The translations under genes and the position numbers were made by a program. From Annona cherimola (taxonomy: Eukaryota; Streptophyta; Magnoliopsida; Magnoliales; Annonaceae), in assembly GCA_030490835.1 (NCBI GenBank), contig CM059971.1, positions 25,103,817 to 25,167,816 on the forward strand: a DNA stretch of 64,000 nt, read 5' to 3'. Below, in pieces: positions 46,138 to 57,308 of the stretch. Within the stretch, counting starts at the first letter, position 1; each line of letters begins with the position of its first letter. The notes under the pieces were generated by a model. The model saw only the letters and a program-made list of their open reading frames with translations, was not told where the DNA came from and ran no database searches.

Positions 46138-46418
46138 GGGTGTGTTTGGCAATGAGTAAAATATGTCAACTTAAAATTTTTCAATCTAAAACTTTTCACT
46201 CTCTACAATTATCATATTTTTTAATTATTTTTTCTCATTTTCCCATACAACTACCTTACTTTTCAATCATTTCTACACAACTACCTATACAATTAACCTA
46301 TATATTTTAATTTTATCATCTTTACTCCTCATCATTATTCTCATCATTTCATATTATTTGACAACTTTTATTCTCCAAAACTTTTCATTAAAAATTTTAT
46401 CCATTCCCAAACATACCC
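46138..46418 (-). mobile_element. Tourist-like MITE (family A), complete
   Basis: GGGTGTGTTTGGCAATGAG to CCCAAACATACCC, perfect TAA duplications at 46135-46137 and 46419-46421. Lies at the site that holds an opposite-orientation copy in the paralogous segment (50141). Confidence 0.85.
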
Positions 46419-46516
46419 TAAATGTTCGTTGAGCTTATCTTCTGCGCGGTAAAAATGATTTTAAAACATCCGAATTTATTGCATTTTTATTTTATCACAA
46501 TCTAATGATGAACTTG

Positions 46517-46784
46517 GGGTGTGTTTGGGAATAGGTAAAACTTTTGATGAAAAGTTTTGAAGAATAAAAGTTGTCAAATGATATGATATAATAGCGGTAA
46601 TGATGAGTAGTAAAGATGATAAAGTTAAAATAGATAGGTTAGTTGTGTATAAATGATTAAAAAGTACGAAAGTTGTATAGGAAAATGTGAAAAAATGATT
46701 AAAAATATGATAGTTGTGGAGAGTGAAAAGTTTTAGATTGATAAGTTTTAACTTGACATTTTTTAACCATTGCCAAACACACAC
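46517..46784 (+). mobile_element. Tourist-like MITE (family A), complete
   Basis: GGGTGTGTTTGGGAATAGG to TTGCCAAACACACAC with TTG duplications (46514-46516, 46785-46787). The matching site at about 50525 in the paralogous segment is empty. Confidence 0.85.
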
Positions 46785-46824
46785 TTGGTTTTTCATTGTT
46801 GGAATGGGATGATTGTGAAAAAGA

Positions 46825-47093
46825 TGGTGTGTTTGTTAATAAGTAAAAATTGTTAAGTTAAAACTTTTTAATCTAAAACTTTTCACTTTCCACAACTACC
46901 ATATTTTTTAATCATTTATTCACATTTTTCTATACAACTATCATACTTTTCAATTATTTTTACACAACTAACATATCTATTTCAACTTTATCTTACTTAT
47001 TTCTCATCATTACCACTGTCATATCACATCATTTGACAACTTCTATTATCTATAACTTTTCATTAAAAGTTTTATTCATTCCCAAACACACCC
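46825..47093 (-). mobile_element. Tourist-like MITE (family A), complete
   Basis: TGGTGTGTTTGTTAATAAG to CCCAAACACACCC with AGA duplications (46822-46824, 47094-47096). The paralogous segment lacks it. Confidence 0.8.
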
Positions 47094-47212
47094 AGAATCT
47101 CTTAGTTTAAAAAAACATTTTTTCTTCATTTTAAACAAATAATAGCATATTTTTCATTTATAATACAAAATTTTCAAGTCCCAATATTCATGTGCCCACT
47201 CTCAATATAATT

Positions 47213-47392
47213 AAGATGTGTTTGAGAAGTGTTAAAAAGTAAAGATAATAAAGTTAAAATATGTATGTTAATTGTGTAATATGGTTTTGTGGAAATGATT
47301 GAAAAGTACAATAATTATATGAGAATATGTATATAAATAATTAAAAAATACGATAGTTATGTATATTAAAAAGTTTTAGATAAAAAAAATTT
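47213..47392 (+). mobile_element. Tourist-like MITE (family A), truncated
   Basis: GATGTGTTTGAGAAGTGTTAA start and the second half of the body; part of the 5' half and the right terminus are missing. A counterpart occurs at 50679-50911. Confidence 0.6.
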
Positions 47393-47394
47393 AA

Positions 47395-47941
47395 GATATA
47401 TTTGGATAAAATAAAAACTTTTTAAAAAATAAATTTCAATCTAAAACTTTTTCACACTTCATAAGTGCCATGTTTTTTAATTGTTTATTCATGTATTCTT
47501 ATATAACTATCATACGTTTTAATCACTTATACACAACTATCTATGTAACTAATTTATCTATTTTAACTTTGTACTCTTTACTTCTTACTATTACCCATAT
47601 TATGTAATGTCATTTTACACTGCGGGTGTGTTTGGGAAACTATAAAACTTTTAGACGAAAAAAATTTGTATGAAAGTTATTAAAATTAAATAAAATAATG
47701 TGATATAATATGGGTACTGATGATGAATAAAAAATGATAAAGTTAATATATATACATATATATTAGTTGTGTAAAAATGATTTAAAAGTAAGATAATTGT
47801 ATGGAAATACATGAATAAATGCTTAAAAATAGGATAATCATAGAAAGCGAAATGTTCCAGCTTGACATCTTATTATTTGCCAAACATGACATATTTTAAA
47901 AGCTTTTATTCAAAAAATTTATCACTTCATAAATACACCCT
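47395..47941 (-). mobile_element. Tourist-like MITE (family A), outer copy split by another copy
   Basis: Left part GATATATTTGGATAAAATAA to about 47620; right part TTTTAAAAGCTTTTATTC to AAATACACCCT at 47941. TAA flanks both outer ends. Confidence 0.7.
47624..47890 (+). mobile_element. Tourist-like MITE (family A), inner copy
   Basis: GGGTGTGTTTGGGAAACTAT to TTTGCCAAACATGAC, inserted in opposite orientation into the copy at 47395-47941. Confidence 0.75.
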
Positions 47942-47999
47942 TAATTTGAAAATTTGAGCTATGTTTATATATGGTTAAGTCTTATATTGGCTTATATAA

Positions 48000-48300
48000 T
48001 TTTTATTTTTTATTTGTCATTTGTTTTAGTTTTTTCGTGAATGTGTTTTTAAAAAATGTATTTACCTGAAAAACCAAGTTTAACCACTTTTCAATTATTT
48101 TACATACTACTTTTTAAAAATATCAATTTCAAAGTTTTTAGTCAATTTTATCCATTAAAAAAAAACTTAGTTTGTAAAAATAAAAAATAAATATGTAAAA
48201 ATATTATCAAATGATAAAGTGGATTAAATACACTTACGAAAATATATTTATAATGAAAAATAAAAAAATAAATATTGTATGGAAAGCCCATATACAACTT
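48000..48300. mobile_element. Diverged foldback-like sequence
   Basis: CTTATATTGGCTTATATAA and ATATACAACTTATCATATG, and several inner blocks (AAAATGTATTTACC, ATTTGTCATTTG), are roughly inverted around about 48150. More diverged than the other hairpins, so tentative. Confidence 0.35.
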
Positions 48301-48364
48301 ATCATATGTAATCATGGCTTGAAAAAATTGAGTATAGATGAACATGCCCTTGTGTTTAAAATTA

Positions 48365-48824
48365 GGGCAAATTCCTTATATACTTACAAAATTTATCCTT
48401 AATTTCACTTATACTTATCTTATACTTATGAATGTTCATCATAATTCCACTTATACCCATGCTGTTAGGGACCGTTAAAGATGTCGCTAGCTTTTTGAGA
48501 AATAACGAATATGTCAATCCCTAATTTTAATTTAATAGCTAAAAATTTATATTATAATCAATTTTTAGTAATTCTACGATTATAAAATCATATATTATTT
48601 GAATATGAATTTTTAAATTTAAGCAAAACAACATTAAATTATATTAGAGTTTGACCATATTCATCATTTTACAAAAAAGCTAACGACCCTTTTAATGGAT
48701 TACTAAATGCGTGAGTATAAATAAAATTATTATGAAAATTCATGGGTATGAAATGGATTTTTGAAAATTATCGAATATAAGTAAAATTAAGAATAAAATT
48801 CGTGAGTATATACATAATTCACAC
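48365..48824. mobile_element. Mutator-like MITE, 9-base target duplication
   Basis: Flanked by TTAAAATTA (48356-48364 and 48825-48833), a perfect 9-base repeat. Terminal inverted repeats are imperfect but long: GGGCAAATTCCTTATATAC and, on the other strand, GTGTGAATTATGTATATAC, followed by TTATCCTTAATTTCACTTAT against TTATTCTTAATTTTACTTAT. 460 bases, no ORF. Confidence 0.75.
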
Positions 48825-48977
48825 TTAAAATTATCATATCTCGTCTTTGTCCCTTACCGTTCAACGCATCTTGTCATGTCTCTAAATCATATTTTAAATT
48901 TTATGGTTCACGTGCATTTGTCTGGCCGCATGACACGTGTCACCCAATTATTTGTGCTGCGAAATAAAGTAAACGCA

Positions 48978-49287
48978 AACCAACCGAGGCTAGCTCGGTT
49001 GGTGGCCGACTGAGGCGCAGAAACGCGTGCGCGCAGTCGGTCGAGAGTTCGAATCCGCAGGCGTGCGGATTTCGATAGATATATGCGTGGGAGCAAGTAG
49101 GTCTCTCGGATGGATGTAGTGTGGGAGCAGGTGGTCTCCCAGGTGGTTGTTTGGAAGCTGTGTCTTTCTTATTCTTTCGTGGAGCTGTGTCTCCAGACTT
49201 CTTTGGGAAAGATGTATCCCTTATATTTGTAAGAATGTCTCAGATCTTCAAGTATGATATGTGTTGAGATATGTACTTATACCAATC

Positions 49288-49311
<24 letters not shown>
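48978..49311 (+). mobile_element. Full-length tRNA-derived SINE
   Basis: Starts AACCAACCGAGG. A box GGCTAGCTCGGTTGG at about 48989 and B box GTTCGAATCC at 49047-49056 form a pol III promoter. A T/G-rich body with TGTGTCTTTC and TGTGTCTCC blocks follows, then a run of about 27 A from 49288. The target duplication AAAGTAAACGCA (48966-48977 and 49312-49323) is perfect. No ORF, so it must have used LINE machinery in trans. The long intact A tail and perfect duplication suggest a fairly recent insertion. Confidence 0.9.
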
Positions 49312-49319
<8 letters not shown>

Positions 49320-49388
49320 CGCAGTAGTTTTTAAATAAAAAGCAGCGAGAGTAGTTGAAAGGTATGTACAGGTGTGTTTTTCTTTTTA

Positions 49389-49677
49389 GAGTGTGTTTGG
49401 TTGGAGGTAAAACTTTTGATGAAAAGTTTTAGAGGTAGAAGTTGTCAAATTGATAAAAAATGATGTAATATAATAGGGGTAATGATGAGGAGTAAAGAGA
49501 ATAAAGTTAAAATAGATAGGTTAGTTGTATGGGTAGTTGTGTAGAAATGATTGAAAAGTAGGGTAGTTTGTATAGAAAAATGTGAAAAAATAATTAAAAA
49601 ATAGAATAGTTATGAAGAGTGAAAAGTTGTGTTGAAAAGTTTTAATTGACAAGTTTTGGCCCCAAACAAACACACCC
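49389..49677 (+). mobile_element. Tourist-like MITE (family A), complete reference copy
   Basis: GAGTGTGTTTGGTTGGAGG to CCCCAAACAAACACACCC with perfect TTA duplications (49386-49388, 49678-49680). 289 bases. The best copy for defining the family. Confidence 0.9.
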
Positions 49678-49680
49678 TTA

Positions 49681-49953
49681 ATAAAACTTTTATTTCAAAA
49701 CTTTTTCAAATTAAAACTTTTCACTGACCACAATTATTTATTTTTTAAAATTATTTATTCTCATCTTTCAATACAAACTATCATACTTTCAATCATTTAT
49801 ACACAAGTATTCATACAACTAACTTATCTATTTTAACTATATTTTATTTATTTTCCATCGTCAGCTCAATTAATTGCATCATTTTCTTTCGTCTTAATAA
49901 TTTGTAAGCCAAAACTTTTGGTTTAAAAATTTTACCACTTCCATACATACCCT
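49681..49953 (-). mobile_element. Tourist-like MITE (family A), left end lost
   Basis: Body and right end CATACATACCC followed by TAA are clear; the left terminus is missing next to the preceding copy. Confidence 0.65.
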
Positions 49954-50140
49954 AATAATAAAAATAATATGATAGTAATGTTGATTTAAAGTAATTAATG
50001 TTTGTGAATTAAGGATATATAAGACGAGAGTCGCATGGTTTAAAGTTGCATGTAGGCATTTGCATTCATTTATGCATGTATTTTTTTTCCATTACGAGCA
50101 TTTATACGCGAATTTAAGCGTTTTTTGTGTACATAACTTT

Positions 50141-50450
50141 GGATGTGTGTGGGAATTGGTAAGTAATAAAACTTTTGGACCAAAAGTTTTTTTTGTAAAA
50201 GTTGTTGTCCAAAAGTTTTTGTTGTAAAAGTTGTTAAATTGATAGAAATAATGTGATATGTCATGATAACAACGAAAAATAAAGATAATAAAGTTAAACT
50301 ATACATATTAACTGTACGAATAATTGTGTATGAATGATTGAAAAAGTAAAGTAGTTTGTATGAGAAAATGTGATGAAATAATTTTAAAATAAAGTAATTA
50401 TATAAATTGAAGACTTTTAAATTAAAAAGTTTTATTTATAAACAAACACT
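50141..50450 (+). mobile_element. Tourist-like MITE (family A) at the paralogous site
   Basis: GGATGTGTGTGGGAATTGG to ATAAACAAACACT. Contains an internal ~30-base duplication (GTCCAAAAGTTTTT...GTAAAAGTTGTT). Both flanks match those of the minus-orientation copy at 46138. Confidence 0.7.
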
Positions 50451-50678
50451 AAATGTTGTTAAGCTTATCTTATGCACTGTAAAAATGATTTCAGAATATT
50501 TTTTTGTTTTATCGCAGTCTAATGATGCACCTTTGTTTTCCATTGTTAGGATAGGACGACACCGGAATAGAATATCTTATTTTTCAAAAATTATTTTTTC
50601 ATACCAAAAGATAACATTCTATTTTTTCCTGTTCAAACGCAAAATTTTCAAATCATAATACTCATCTCTCCACTTAAA

Positions 50679-50911
50679 ATGTTTGAATGAAAAGCTTTTG
50701 CATAGTATCTTTTAAATTTGTATAAAATGATGTGATACTATAAATGTAACGAAGACAAGTAAAGAAAATAAAATTAAAATAAATAAGTTAGTTATTTAAA
50801 TAATTGTGTAAAATGATTGAAAAATATAATAATTATATATGAAAATGCGAATAAATAATTAAAAATGCAATAGTTATAAAATGAAAAAGTTTAAAATTGA
50901 AAAGTTTTCTA
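50679..50911 (+). mobile_element. Tourist-like MITE (family A), diverged
   Basis: AATGTTTGAATGAAAAGC start and clear body. Position corresponds to 47213-47392 in the duplicated segment. Confidence 0.55.
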
Positions 50912-50945
50912 GTGTGTTTGGATAAAATAAAAACTTTATAAATAA

Positions 50946-51233
50946 AACATTTATATGGTATGTCTGAGAATGAATAAAACTTTTGATGAAAAGTTATGGA
51001 CAATAAAATTGTCAAATGATATGTTATGATTGCAGTAATAATGAAGAATAAAGATGATAAAGTTAAAATTGATAGGTTAATTGTACGGGTAGTTGCGTAG
51101 AAATGATTGAAAAGTATGATAATTGTATGAGAAAATATGAAAAAATTATTAAAAAATATGATAATTACAGAGAGTGAAAAATTTTAAATCCAAAAGTTTT
51201 AAAAAATTTTGTCCACACTTCCAAACACACCAA
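50946..51233 (+). mobile_element. Tourist-like MITE (family A), complete
   Basis: TGGTATGTCTGAGAATGAAT to CTTCCAAACACACCA between ATA repeats. Interrupts a short minus-orientation fragment starting at 50912. Confidence 0.7.
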
Positions 51234-51239
51234 TATAAT

Positions 51240-51600
51240 TCTCGTATTATCCGGACCCGCACCGTGCAACAAACCTCGGTGCATCCCTAAGCAATTGTTT
51301 GAAAATTGTTGGCCACGTGCGGTAGTCTGCCTGTAGGACACGTGTCACCCAGTTATTTGTGCTCCAAAATTTCTCGTTCATGCGAGGGAGCACTCCTTTC
51401 GTGCAAAATTTTCCCGCCGATCTTCCAGCAATCACACTTCGGCGCGCGTGTATGGCGGCACACCTTACCCACTTCTACGTGCAGTCGTGCACTCGCCGCA
51501 GTAATCCCAAACGGCAATTATTTTTCGCTTTCTTGCCATTACACAGTAGCTAAAAGGAGTCGAAAGACCAAAACCAGCTATTTCAAGCACTGTATCTAAT
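51240..51600. other. GC-richer segment partly paralogous to 48895-48970
   Basis: GGACACGTGTCACCCAGTTATTTGTGCT-type text (about 51335-51362) matches CGTGTCACCCAATTATTTGTGC at 48930-48957, extending the duplication seen to the left. The rest (51360-51560) is the most GC-rich non-minisatellite stretch nearby, but no gene was recognised in it. Confidence 0.5.
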
Positions 51601-51796
51601 ATTAAAGCTTCAATATTACTTTAGCCCACTCATTCATTTCTTCATGATCTCATCCGTTAAATGATTTTAAAAACATAAGATTATAAATACGAACTTTTAC
51701 TAGGATTGTATTTATTTGGTTAAAAAGATTAAATTAGTGTGGCTAACATCATCTGCGGAATAGTCGACTAGGATGCACGAAATTAGTTAAATTAAG

Positions 51797-53390
51797 GGGT
51801 ACTTGGGAATTGATAAAATATTTTAATGTAAAAAATTTTGAAATTGAAAAAATTATGTGATAGGATAAGGATAATGACTATGCATAAAAAGTGAAGTAAA
51901 AATAAATAAGCTAGATGTATAAGTAATTACGTATAAATGAAATAAAAGTATAATAATTGTATAGAAATGAGTGAATAAATAATTTAAAAATATAATAGTT
52001 GTTGAAAGTGAAATGTTTTAGATTGAATTTTTTAAAAATAAATTAAATTGAAAAGTTTTGGTTTGATAAGTTTTTTATGTTCCTAAACACCGTAGTGTTG
52101 TTTGACAATGTATGAAATTTTTTACTTTAAAATCGTTTACTCTACGCAACTACTTTATTTTTTTAAGTATTTATTTACTTATTCATATACAGTTATCATG
52201 CTTTTAAATGAATTATATATAATAATCTATATATTTTAAGTTTATTTTGTTTAGTCATTATCACTATCCTCATCATATTACATTATTTTCTTCAAATTCA
52301 AAAACTTGTACGCACAAAACTTTTCATAAAATTTTTTATCATTTCACAAACATACCATAAACTAAAACTTTTATATCTTAAACTTTTTACTCGCAATAAC
52401 TACTTAATTTTTTAATTGTTCAACTTCATCTTATACAACTATTATATCTTCTAATTATTTTTTTACAACTATCTCTTATGTATAGTTTATTTATTTTAAC
52501 TTTGATTTTCTTACTCATTATTATTCATATTATATTATATCATTCTATCTCATTTTAAAATTTTTTACGTAAAAAACTTTTCATACAAAATTTTTCACTT
52601 CCTAAATACATATGCACATGGAAGTGATAAAATTTATAAAAGAAACATTATTGAGGTGTTTTTGGATACAACAAAATATGTTCAAATTTAAACTTTTTTT
52701 ACCTTTCGTAACTATTATAGTTTTAATAAATTTTTTATATATTTCTACACAACTACTATACTTTTTCATCATTTATATACAAATACTCATTAAAGTAACT
52801 TATCTACCTTACCTTTTTTCTCTTGTCCTTATCACTTCCTTCGTCATATTATATTATTTTATCATGTTTTAAATTTGTGTCATTAAAAAAATATATATAT
52901 ATATATAAATTTTTAAATGTTAAAAAACAATGTGATATGATGTAAATAACGATGAATGGTAAAAAATAAAAAATATATATTAATTGTATCAGTAATTGTG
53001 TAAAATTGACTATAAATAGGATAATTATATAAAAAATGTATATGTGTGTTTGAGAAATGATAAAACATTCGAATGAAAAATTTATTAAATGTAAGAATAT
53101 GTGTGATCCAATGAGGATAATAATAAAGAATAAAAAGAGTAAAATTAGCATACATAAGTTATTTTTATAAGTAACTATGTATAAATTATTGAAAAATATG
53201 ATGGTTATATAAGAACATGTGAATAAATAATTTAAAAAGAAAATATTTGTAGATAATGAAAAGTTTTAAATTGAAAAAATTGTGCAAAAAGTTTTTTAGT
53301 GCAACCAAATATTAACCTAACAAATGATTAAGAAAATAATAGTTATAAAAAGTGAAAATTTTAAAGTTGAAACGTACTTTTATATTTTTA
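51797..53390. mobile_element. Cluster of five to seven family A MITEs and fragments
   Basis: Successive pieces: plus copy 51797-52090 (GGGGTACTTGGGAATTG start), minus copy 52095-52365, minus copy 52368-52605 without left end, minus copy 52648-52880, plus fragment 52880-53040, plus copy 53043-53315 (TGTGTGTTTGAGAAATG start) and a plus 3' fragment to 53390. Ends are damaged by serial insertion and deletion. The cluster stops about 10 bases before the SUVH upstream region. Confidence 0.65.
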
Positions 53391-53399
53391 GCTTAAACT

Positions 53400-53777
53400 A
53401 ACACCCCCTTAGAAAGAGGCAGGTGGGCCCGGTCCGTGAAGTCAGTCGAAGGAAGCTCCACGCGCGCGACTCGCAGTGATCGACTTACGAACGAACCTCT
53501 ACGCGGCCGGATACAAAAATAGTACGAACGGAACGGGACAGGGAGGGAGAGGCGAGGGAGCACTTGGACTTCCACAGGAGCCAAAAAAGCAGAGAATAGA
53601 GCAGAGCTACTGCTGCTCTGCTTCTTGCCTCTCTCCCACTTCTGAAAAACTGTCGGAAAAGCCAAAATCCTAGACCAGAAATCATCCGCTCTCGATCCTT
53701 TCCCTCTATCATCTTTCATACGCCTGCTGTTTGAGCTTCATTTCGATCTTCCGACTTGAAACTCCAGCTCTGTTCTC
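53400..53777 (+). promoter_or_regulatory. Upstream region and probable 5' UTR of the SUVH gene
   Basis: An abrupt change from AT-rich MITEs to a GC-rich, CpG-containing stretch (CCACGCGCGCGACTCGC, CTACGCGGCCGG) followed by pyrimidine-rich leader (CTCTCGATCCTTTCCCTC, 53690-53708) before the ATG at 53778. No convincing TATA box; this fits a housekeeping-type plant promoter. The transcription start cannot be placed. Confidence 0.5.
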
Positions 53778-54245
53778 ATGGAGATCGAGCCACTTGCCAT
53801 TTTGGGGCCCGACGACGAGTTCCCCTCTTGCTTTGCTGGCAATGCCTGTGTCCGGGATCCTGCGGAAGTATGCATAGTCTCTTCCGACGAAGAGGAAGTT
53901 GAAGTGAAAGCTCCTGTTGGGAGCAAGAATGTGTTGGAGCGGAGGGTGAGTCCAAGACTACAGAGCCAGGTGAAGAAGGACAAGCCGGAGCCGGAATGTG
54001 GAAAGCGGAAGTCGCGCAGTAGCTGCAACGAGAATAAGGGCAGGAAGAAGAGCACTGTTGATCGGATGGCGAAATCGGTGATTCCTGAGTCGAATGGGGA
54101 TGGCGAAGATGGTCATTTGGTGGAAGGCGGTTTGGAAAATGGAAATTGTGGTCAGGGAGAAGAGAATATTTATGAACGGCGCGCTCTTGCTAGGGTGAAG
54201 AAGACGCTGAGGATTTTCAACAGTTATTACCTTCACTTCACTCAG
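53778..54245 (+). CDS. SUVH4: SUVH-type histone H3K9 methyltransferase, exon 1 (probably SUVH4/KYP)
   Basis: Exon 1 encodes 156 residues from ATG 53778 to Gln156 and ends exactly in phase 0 at CACTCAG|GTGAGC. The N-terminus is acidic (SSDEEEVEV, residues about 35-43), followed by ERRVSPRLQSQVKK (about 54-67), a Lys/Arg/Ser-rich basic stretch resembling a nuclear localisation signal (CGKRKSRSS), and RVKKTLRIFNSYYLHFTQ at the end. The last block matches the ((K/R)V..TLR.FN..YLHF.Q) segment just before the SRA domain of SUVH4-like proteins, and RRVSPRLQ is also typical of that branch. The SRA, pre-SET and SET domains must lie in later exons outside the window. SUVH4 places H3K9 dimethylation and supports non-CG DNA methylation at transposons. 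SUVH membership is fairly firm; the SUVH4 branch is inferred. Confidence 0.7.
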
Positions 54246-56844
54246 GTGAGCTCTCTGGAAACACTTTTTAACGGCTCTACTGGTTGTTAGAATTGGATTT
54301 ACTCAGGTGAGCTTGTCGCCAGTTGTCTAAAACACTCGACTCTGTTAATGGTTCTGTTGGTTGTCGGAATTTGAAATTAGAGGACTAGGTGGTGAAAACG
54401 CAGTTTAGCTACTGGCGTTTGTTCATTTCATCCACGAACCTATGTTTGCTTCTTTGAATCGCCAGCAGCATCTGATTTAAAGTATTGTTGTAGCTGCAGT
54501 TTCTAAAAATTTCCAACAGGCAGAAGCTGCATTCTTCGATTCTCTTGTTTTGGGTTACAATGTTAGCCAGTGGTTTGGTTTCAGCATTTCATGCTATTTC
54601 GAAGCCTATGACCTGTAGTGCCAGTTGAATTTCATAGTGAACACGTAGCGGTAGCGAATTTGGGTTATAAATCTATCCGCCCCACCCTTCAACGACGCTT
54701 GTTGTCTCTTGGCTGTTGAAGTAGTAGGTTCAAACGGAACATATCATGCAGAATGGAGCTTGATAGTGATGCTAGTGACTACTCAGGTTACTAGTATAGT
54801 AGCATGTGAGGTTATGTTCTGACTTCTGATCTTTTGTGAGGCAGGTGTTAAAGTTCATTCAACACTCAAACTAGATTAGGCATCTGTTGGGAAGTATTGA
54901 AAGTTACATTGGGTTATAAATCCACTTTCCTTTCACCATGTCAGGTGACTCTAGGGGACGAATTCCAATATGTCAAAGTGGATAATTCCTTGCATGAGCT
55001 GGGTGTAACATGATTCTCATTTAACTTGGTTGAATGACTAAAACCAATGCTTTCAGCTGCCTTATTGTATGCAATTTGTGTATGAAATAGCTAGAACTTG
55101 TGTGCCATTTGCTTAATTTCTTATTGGATGTATACAAGCAATCAGGATTGCTAATCTAGCTAATAAATCACAGTCAGAGACATGCTACTAACTGTTATCC
55201 ATGGGGAATAATTTTGCTTCCTTTTTATCTGCGAGTTGTAACTTTCATAATGCGTGTGGTGTATGTGCAATGTATGTATATGTACAAAGTCACCATGCAT
55301 ATTGATCTGTTCTTAAATGTAAATGCATTTGTCTCCCATTTGATTGATGCATAGTGATTTCAAAGTTCAACCATTAACCATTCATCTACTTGTAGGACTT
55401 GATTGTCCATTTAAAATGACAAACGAGCATAGTAATCTGACTTTTTTAATTTGTTCTATTCCCATTGTGAAAAATTATCAGCTCAATTATTGAGAGGTGT
55501 GTTTGTGGAACCAACAAAGCCCTTGATCTTGGGTTCAAGTGGACGCAATTGTAGACGTGTTAATATTGAAACATTGAGTTAAAGGACAACTTTTTTATTA
55601 TTATTATTTTTTGGATTGGTTTAAAGGACAATAATTAAGTGGTGAGTCAAGCTCAATAGTCAAGCTCATGGAATGCTAGGGTGTGATATAATACTCAAAC
55701 CCATAAGAGTTGAGTTAAAGTTTAGTTGTAAATATCATGACCAAGTCGAGTAGTAGAAGTTCGTATATCTCTAGGAGTGTGATATAAGCAAATGCAGCTC
55801 AATCGGTGAGTGACATAGTTTCAAAATTCAATAAAACGTTGGTCTTGAGCTTGAGTGGATTGAAGCCTTGGGCCAAAAGATTATACCATGTAAATAAAAT
55901 ATTAGATATTGAAAAGAGAATATGAGTGGGAAAAAGGTAGACCTCATCGCGGAGGAAGGAAAACAAAAAAATTAGTACCTAATTTGAAGACACGAGGAAT
56001 TATTTGTATCCCATCCTACTTTATGAGTAAATCTTTAAAAACCTATCCTATTCAAAAGTGTATTGGTCCAGAAAGTACCCATGGACATCTATCGAAGTAG
56101 CATCCATAGCCTTTCATTTAGCTTGCCCACTATAATAACTGAAGGAAATACTAAATGTCTTAACATATCTTTCTTTATAACAAATTCATATATATGATTC
56201 AACCATATGCACATGAACAAAGTTGGTTTAGAGAATCATCATAATATATATTTTTTTTTGGTGAGGGATTTTTTGCAACTCAAGCTTAGCGAACAAGAAG
56301 AACCACGAGCTTAGAATGAAACTAAGTAAATCGAGAAGTAGACAACTCCCTAGTGGTGATGTTAGTAGAAGAAATAAAACGCACGTAACCATTGACATGT
56401 TACATGCTCTTGTACAAAATGGAAATCAAATTCAATAGGTTGGTGCAAGCATGCAAAATAGGATTAACAATAAGTTAAATGATGGTTAAAATTGTCACAC
56501 CATAAAATTGGAGATGTAGATAATAAAATATCAAGATCTATGAGAAGGGATTGAATTCATATAAGCTCAGCAGAAGCATTAGCATATTCCGATCTTCTGC
56601 TGGAGTCTATAACTGTTATTTACGTCTTAGAGCTGTAAGAAATTAATCAAGGAAAATAATAAAATCACTTATCAAATGATGCTTATCAGGCTAACCAACC
56701 TAGTTAACAGAAGAGCAGAAGACATAGTAAGTTGTAGACCATGATTGATGGCATGTCTAATGTATTTTAAGTTTTATTTTTCTGCCATCTAATGAATAAA
56801 TGTTGGTTGATGCATGTATAAACATGGTTGTTGTATTGCATAGG
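54246..56844 (+). other. Probable first intron of the SUVH gene, proximal part
   Basis: Starts GTGAGC. A second copy of ACTCAGGTGAGCT lies 61 bases down (54301-54313), a duplicated donor. Sequence to about 55.4 kb is T-rich and intron-like. Two places (about 55482-55555 and 55795-55875) have CAGCTCAAT...GAG and CTTGNGNTTGAGTGG or GGGTTCAAGTGG, which could be decayed tRNA-derived SINEs. No further SUVH exon was recognised to the window end, so the intron exceeds 9.7 kb or the gene is broken. Confidence 0.5.
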
Positions 56845-57308
56845 ATATATCATCATCATCATAAGTTGTTTTACACCTATATGGGATTAGTTGCGGAGAT
56901 CTTGTTACGCTATTCTTTACGATCACGAACTATGTTTTTAGTGATTTCTGTCGTCTTCATATTTTTTTGATGACTTCTGTCCATTTTTTTGCTTTCTTCT
57001 CATTCTCTTATTGCATGTTATTTAAATAAACTCAACTTTCCTAATGGATGCCATCCATGCTTCTATTCGACATGCTCAAAATACTTTAGTTTGCTTTCCT
57101 TCATCCTATTATTAATTAGTTCCACCTTTAGATAATCTTAAGTTACTTGATTTCTACTTTTATCTTTCTTATTTACCATTCATTTACCTTAATATTCTCA
57201 TTTCTATTATTCTTATTCGATGATTATGTTGTTTTTTAACTATCCAATATTCTGCCTTGTATAACATAACTTGCTTAATGAGTCTTATAAAATTTTTCTT
57301 CTGATTTT

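Larger units (their letters stand above)
45960..47450. repeat. Segmental duplication, copy 1
   Basis: Non-transposon blocks recur at 49960-50945 in the same order: GATGAGAGTCACGGAGTTTG, GTGTACATAACTTT, AAATGTTCGTTGAGCTTATC, ATCACAATCTAATGATG, GGTTTTTCATTGTTGGAATG and ACAAAATTTTCAAGTCCCAA. Size differs because MITEs occupy different places. Confidence 0.75.
49960..50945. repeat. Segmental duplication, copy 2
   Basis: Parallels 45960-47450: GACGAGAGTCGCATGGTTTA, GTGTACATAACTTT, AAATGTTGTTAAGCTTATC, ATCGCAGTCTAATGATG, TTTTCCATTGTTAGGATAGG, ACGCAAAATTTTCAAATC. Lacks two MITEs present in copy 1. Confidence 0.75.

Noticed and set aside
48978..49070. tRNA gene
   Set aside because: A and B boxes are present, but no cloverleaf was recognised and a 250-base body with poly(A) and a target duplication follow: it is a SINE.
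55909..56100. 63-codon plus-strand frame inside the SUVH intron
   Set aside because: It does not match the SUVH region after the exon 1 block or the SRA domain.
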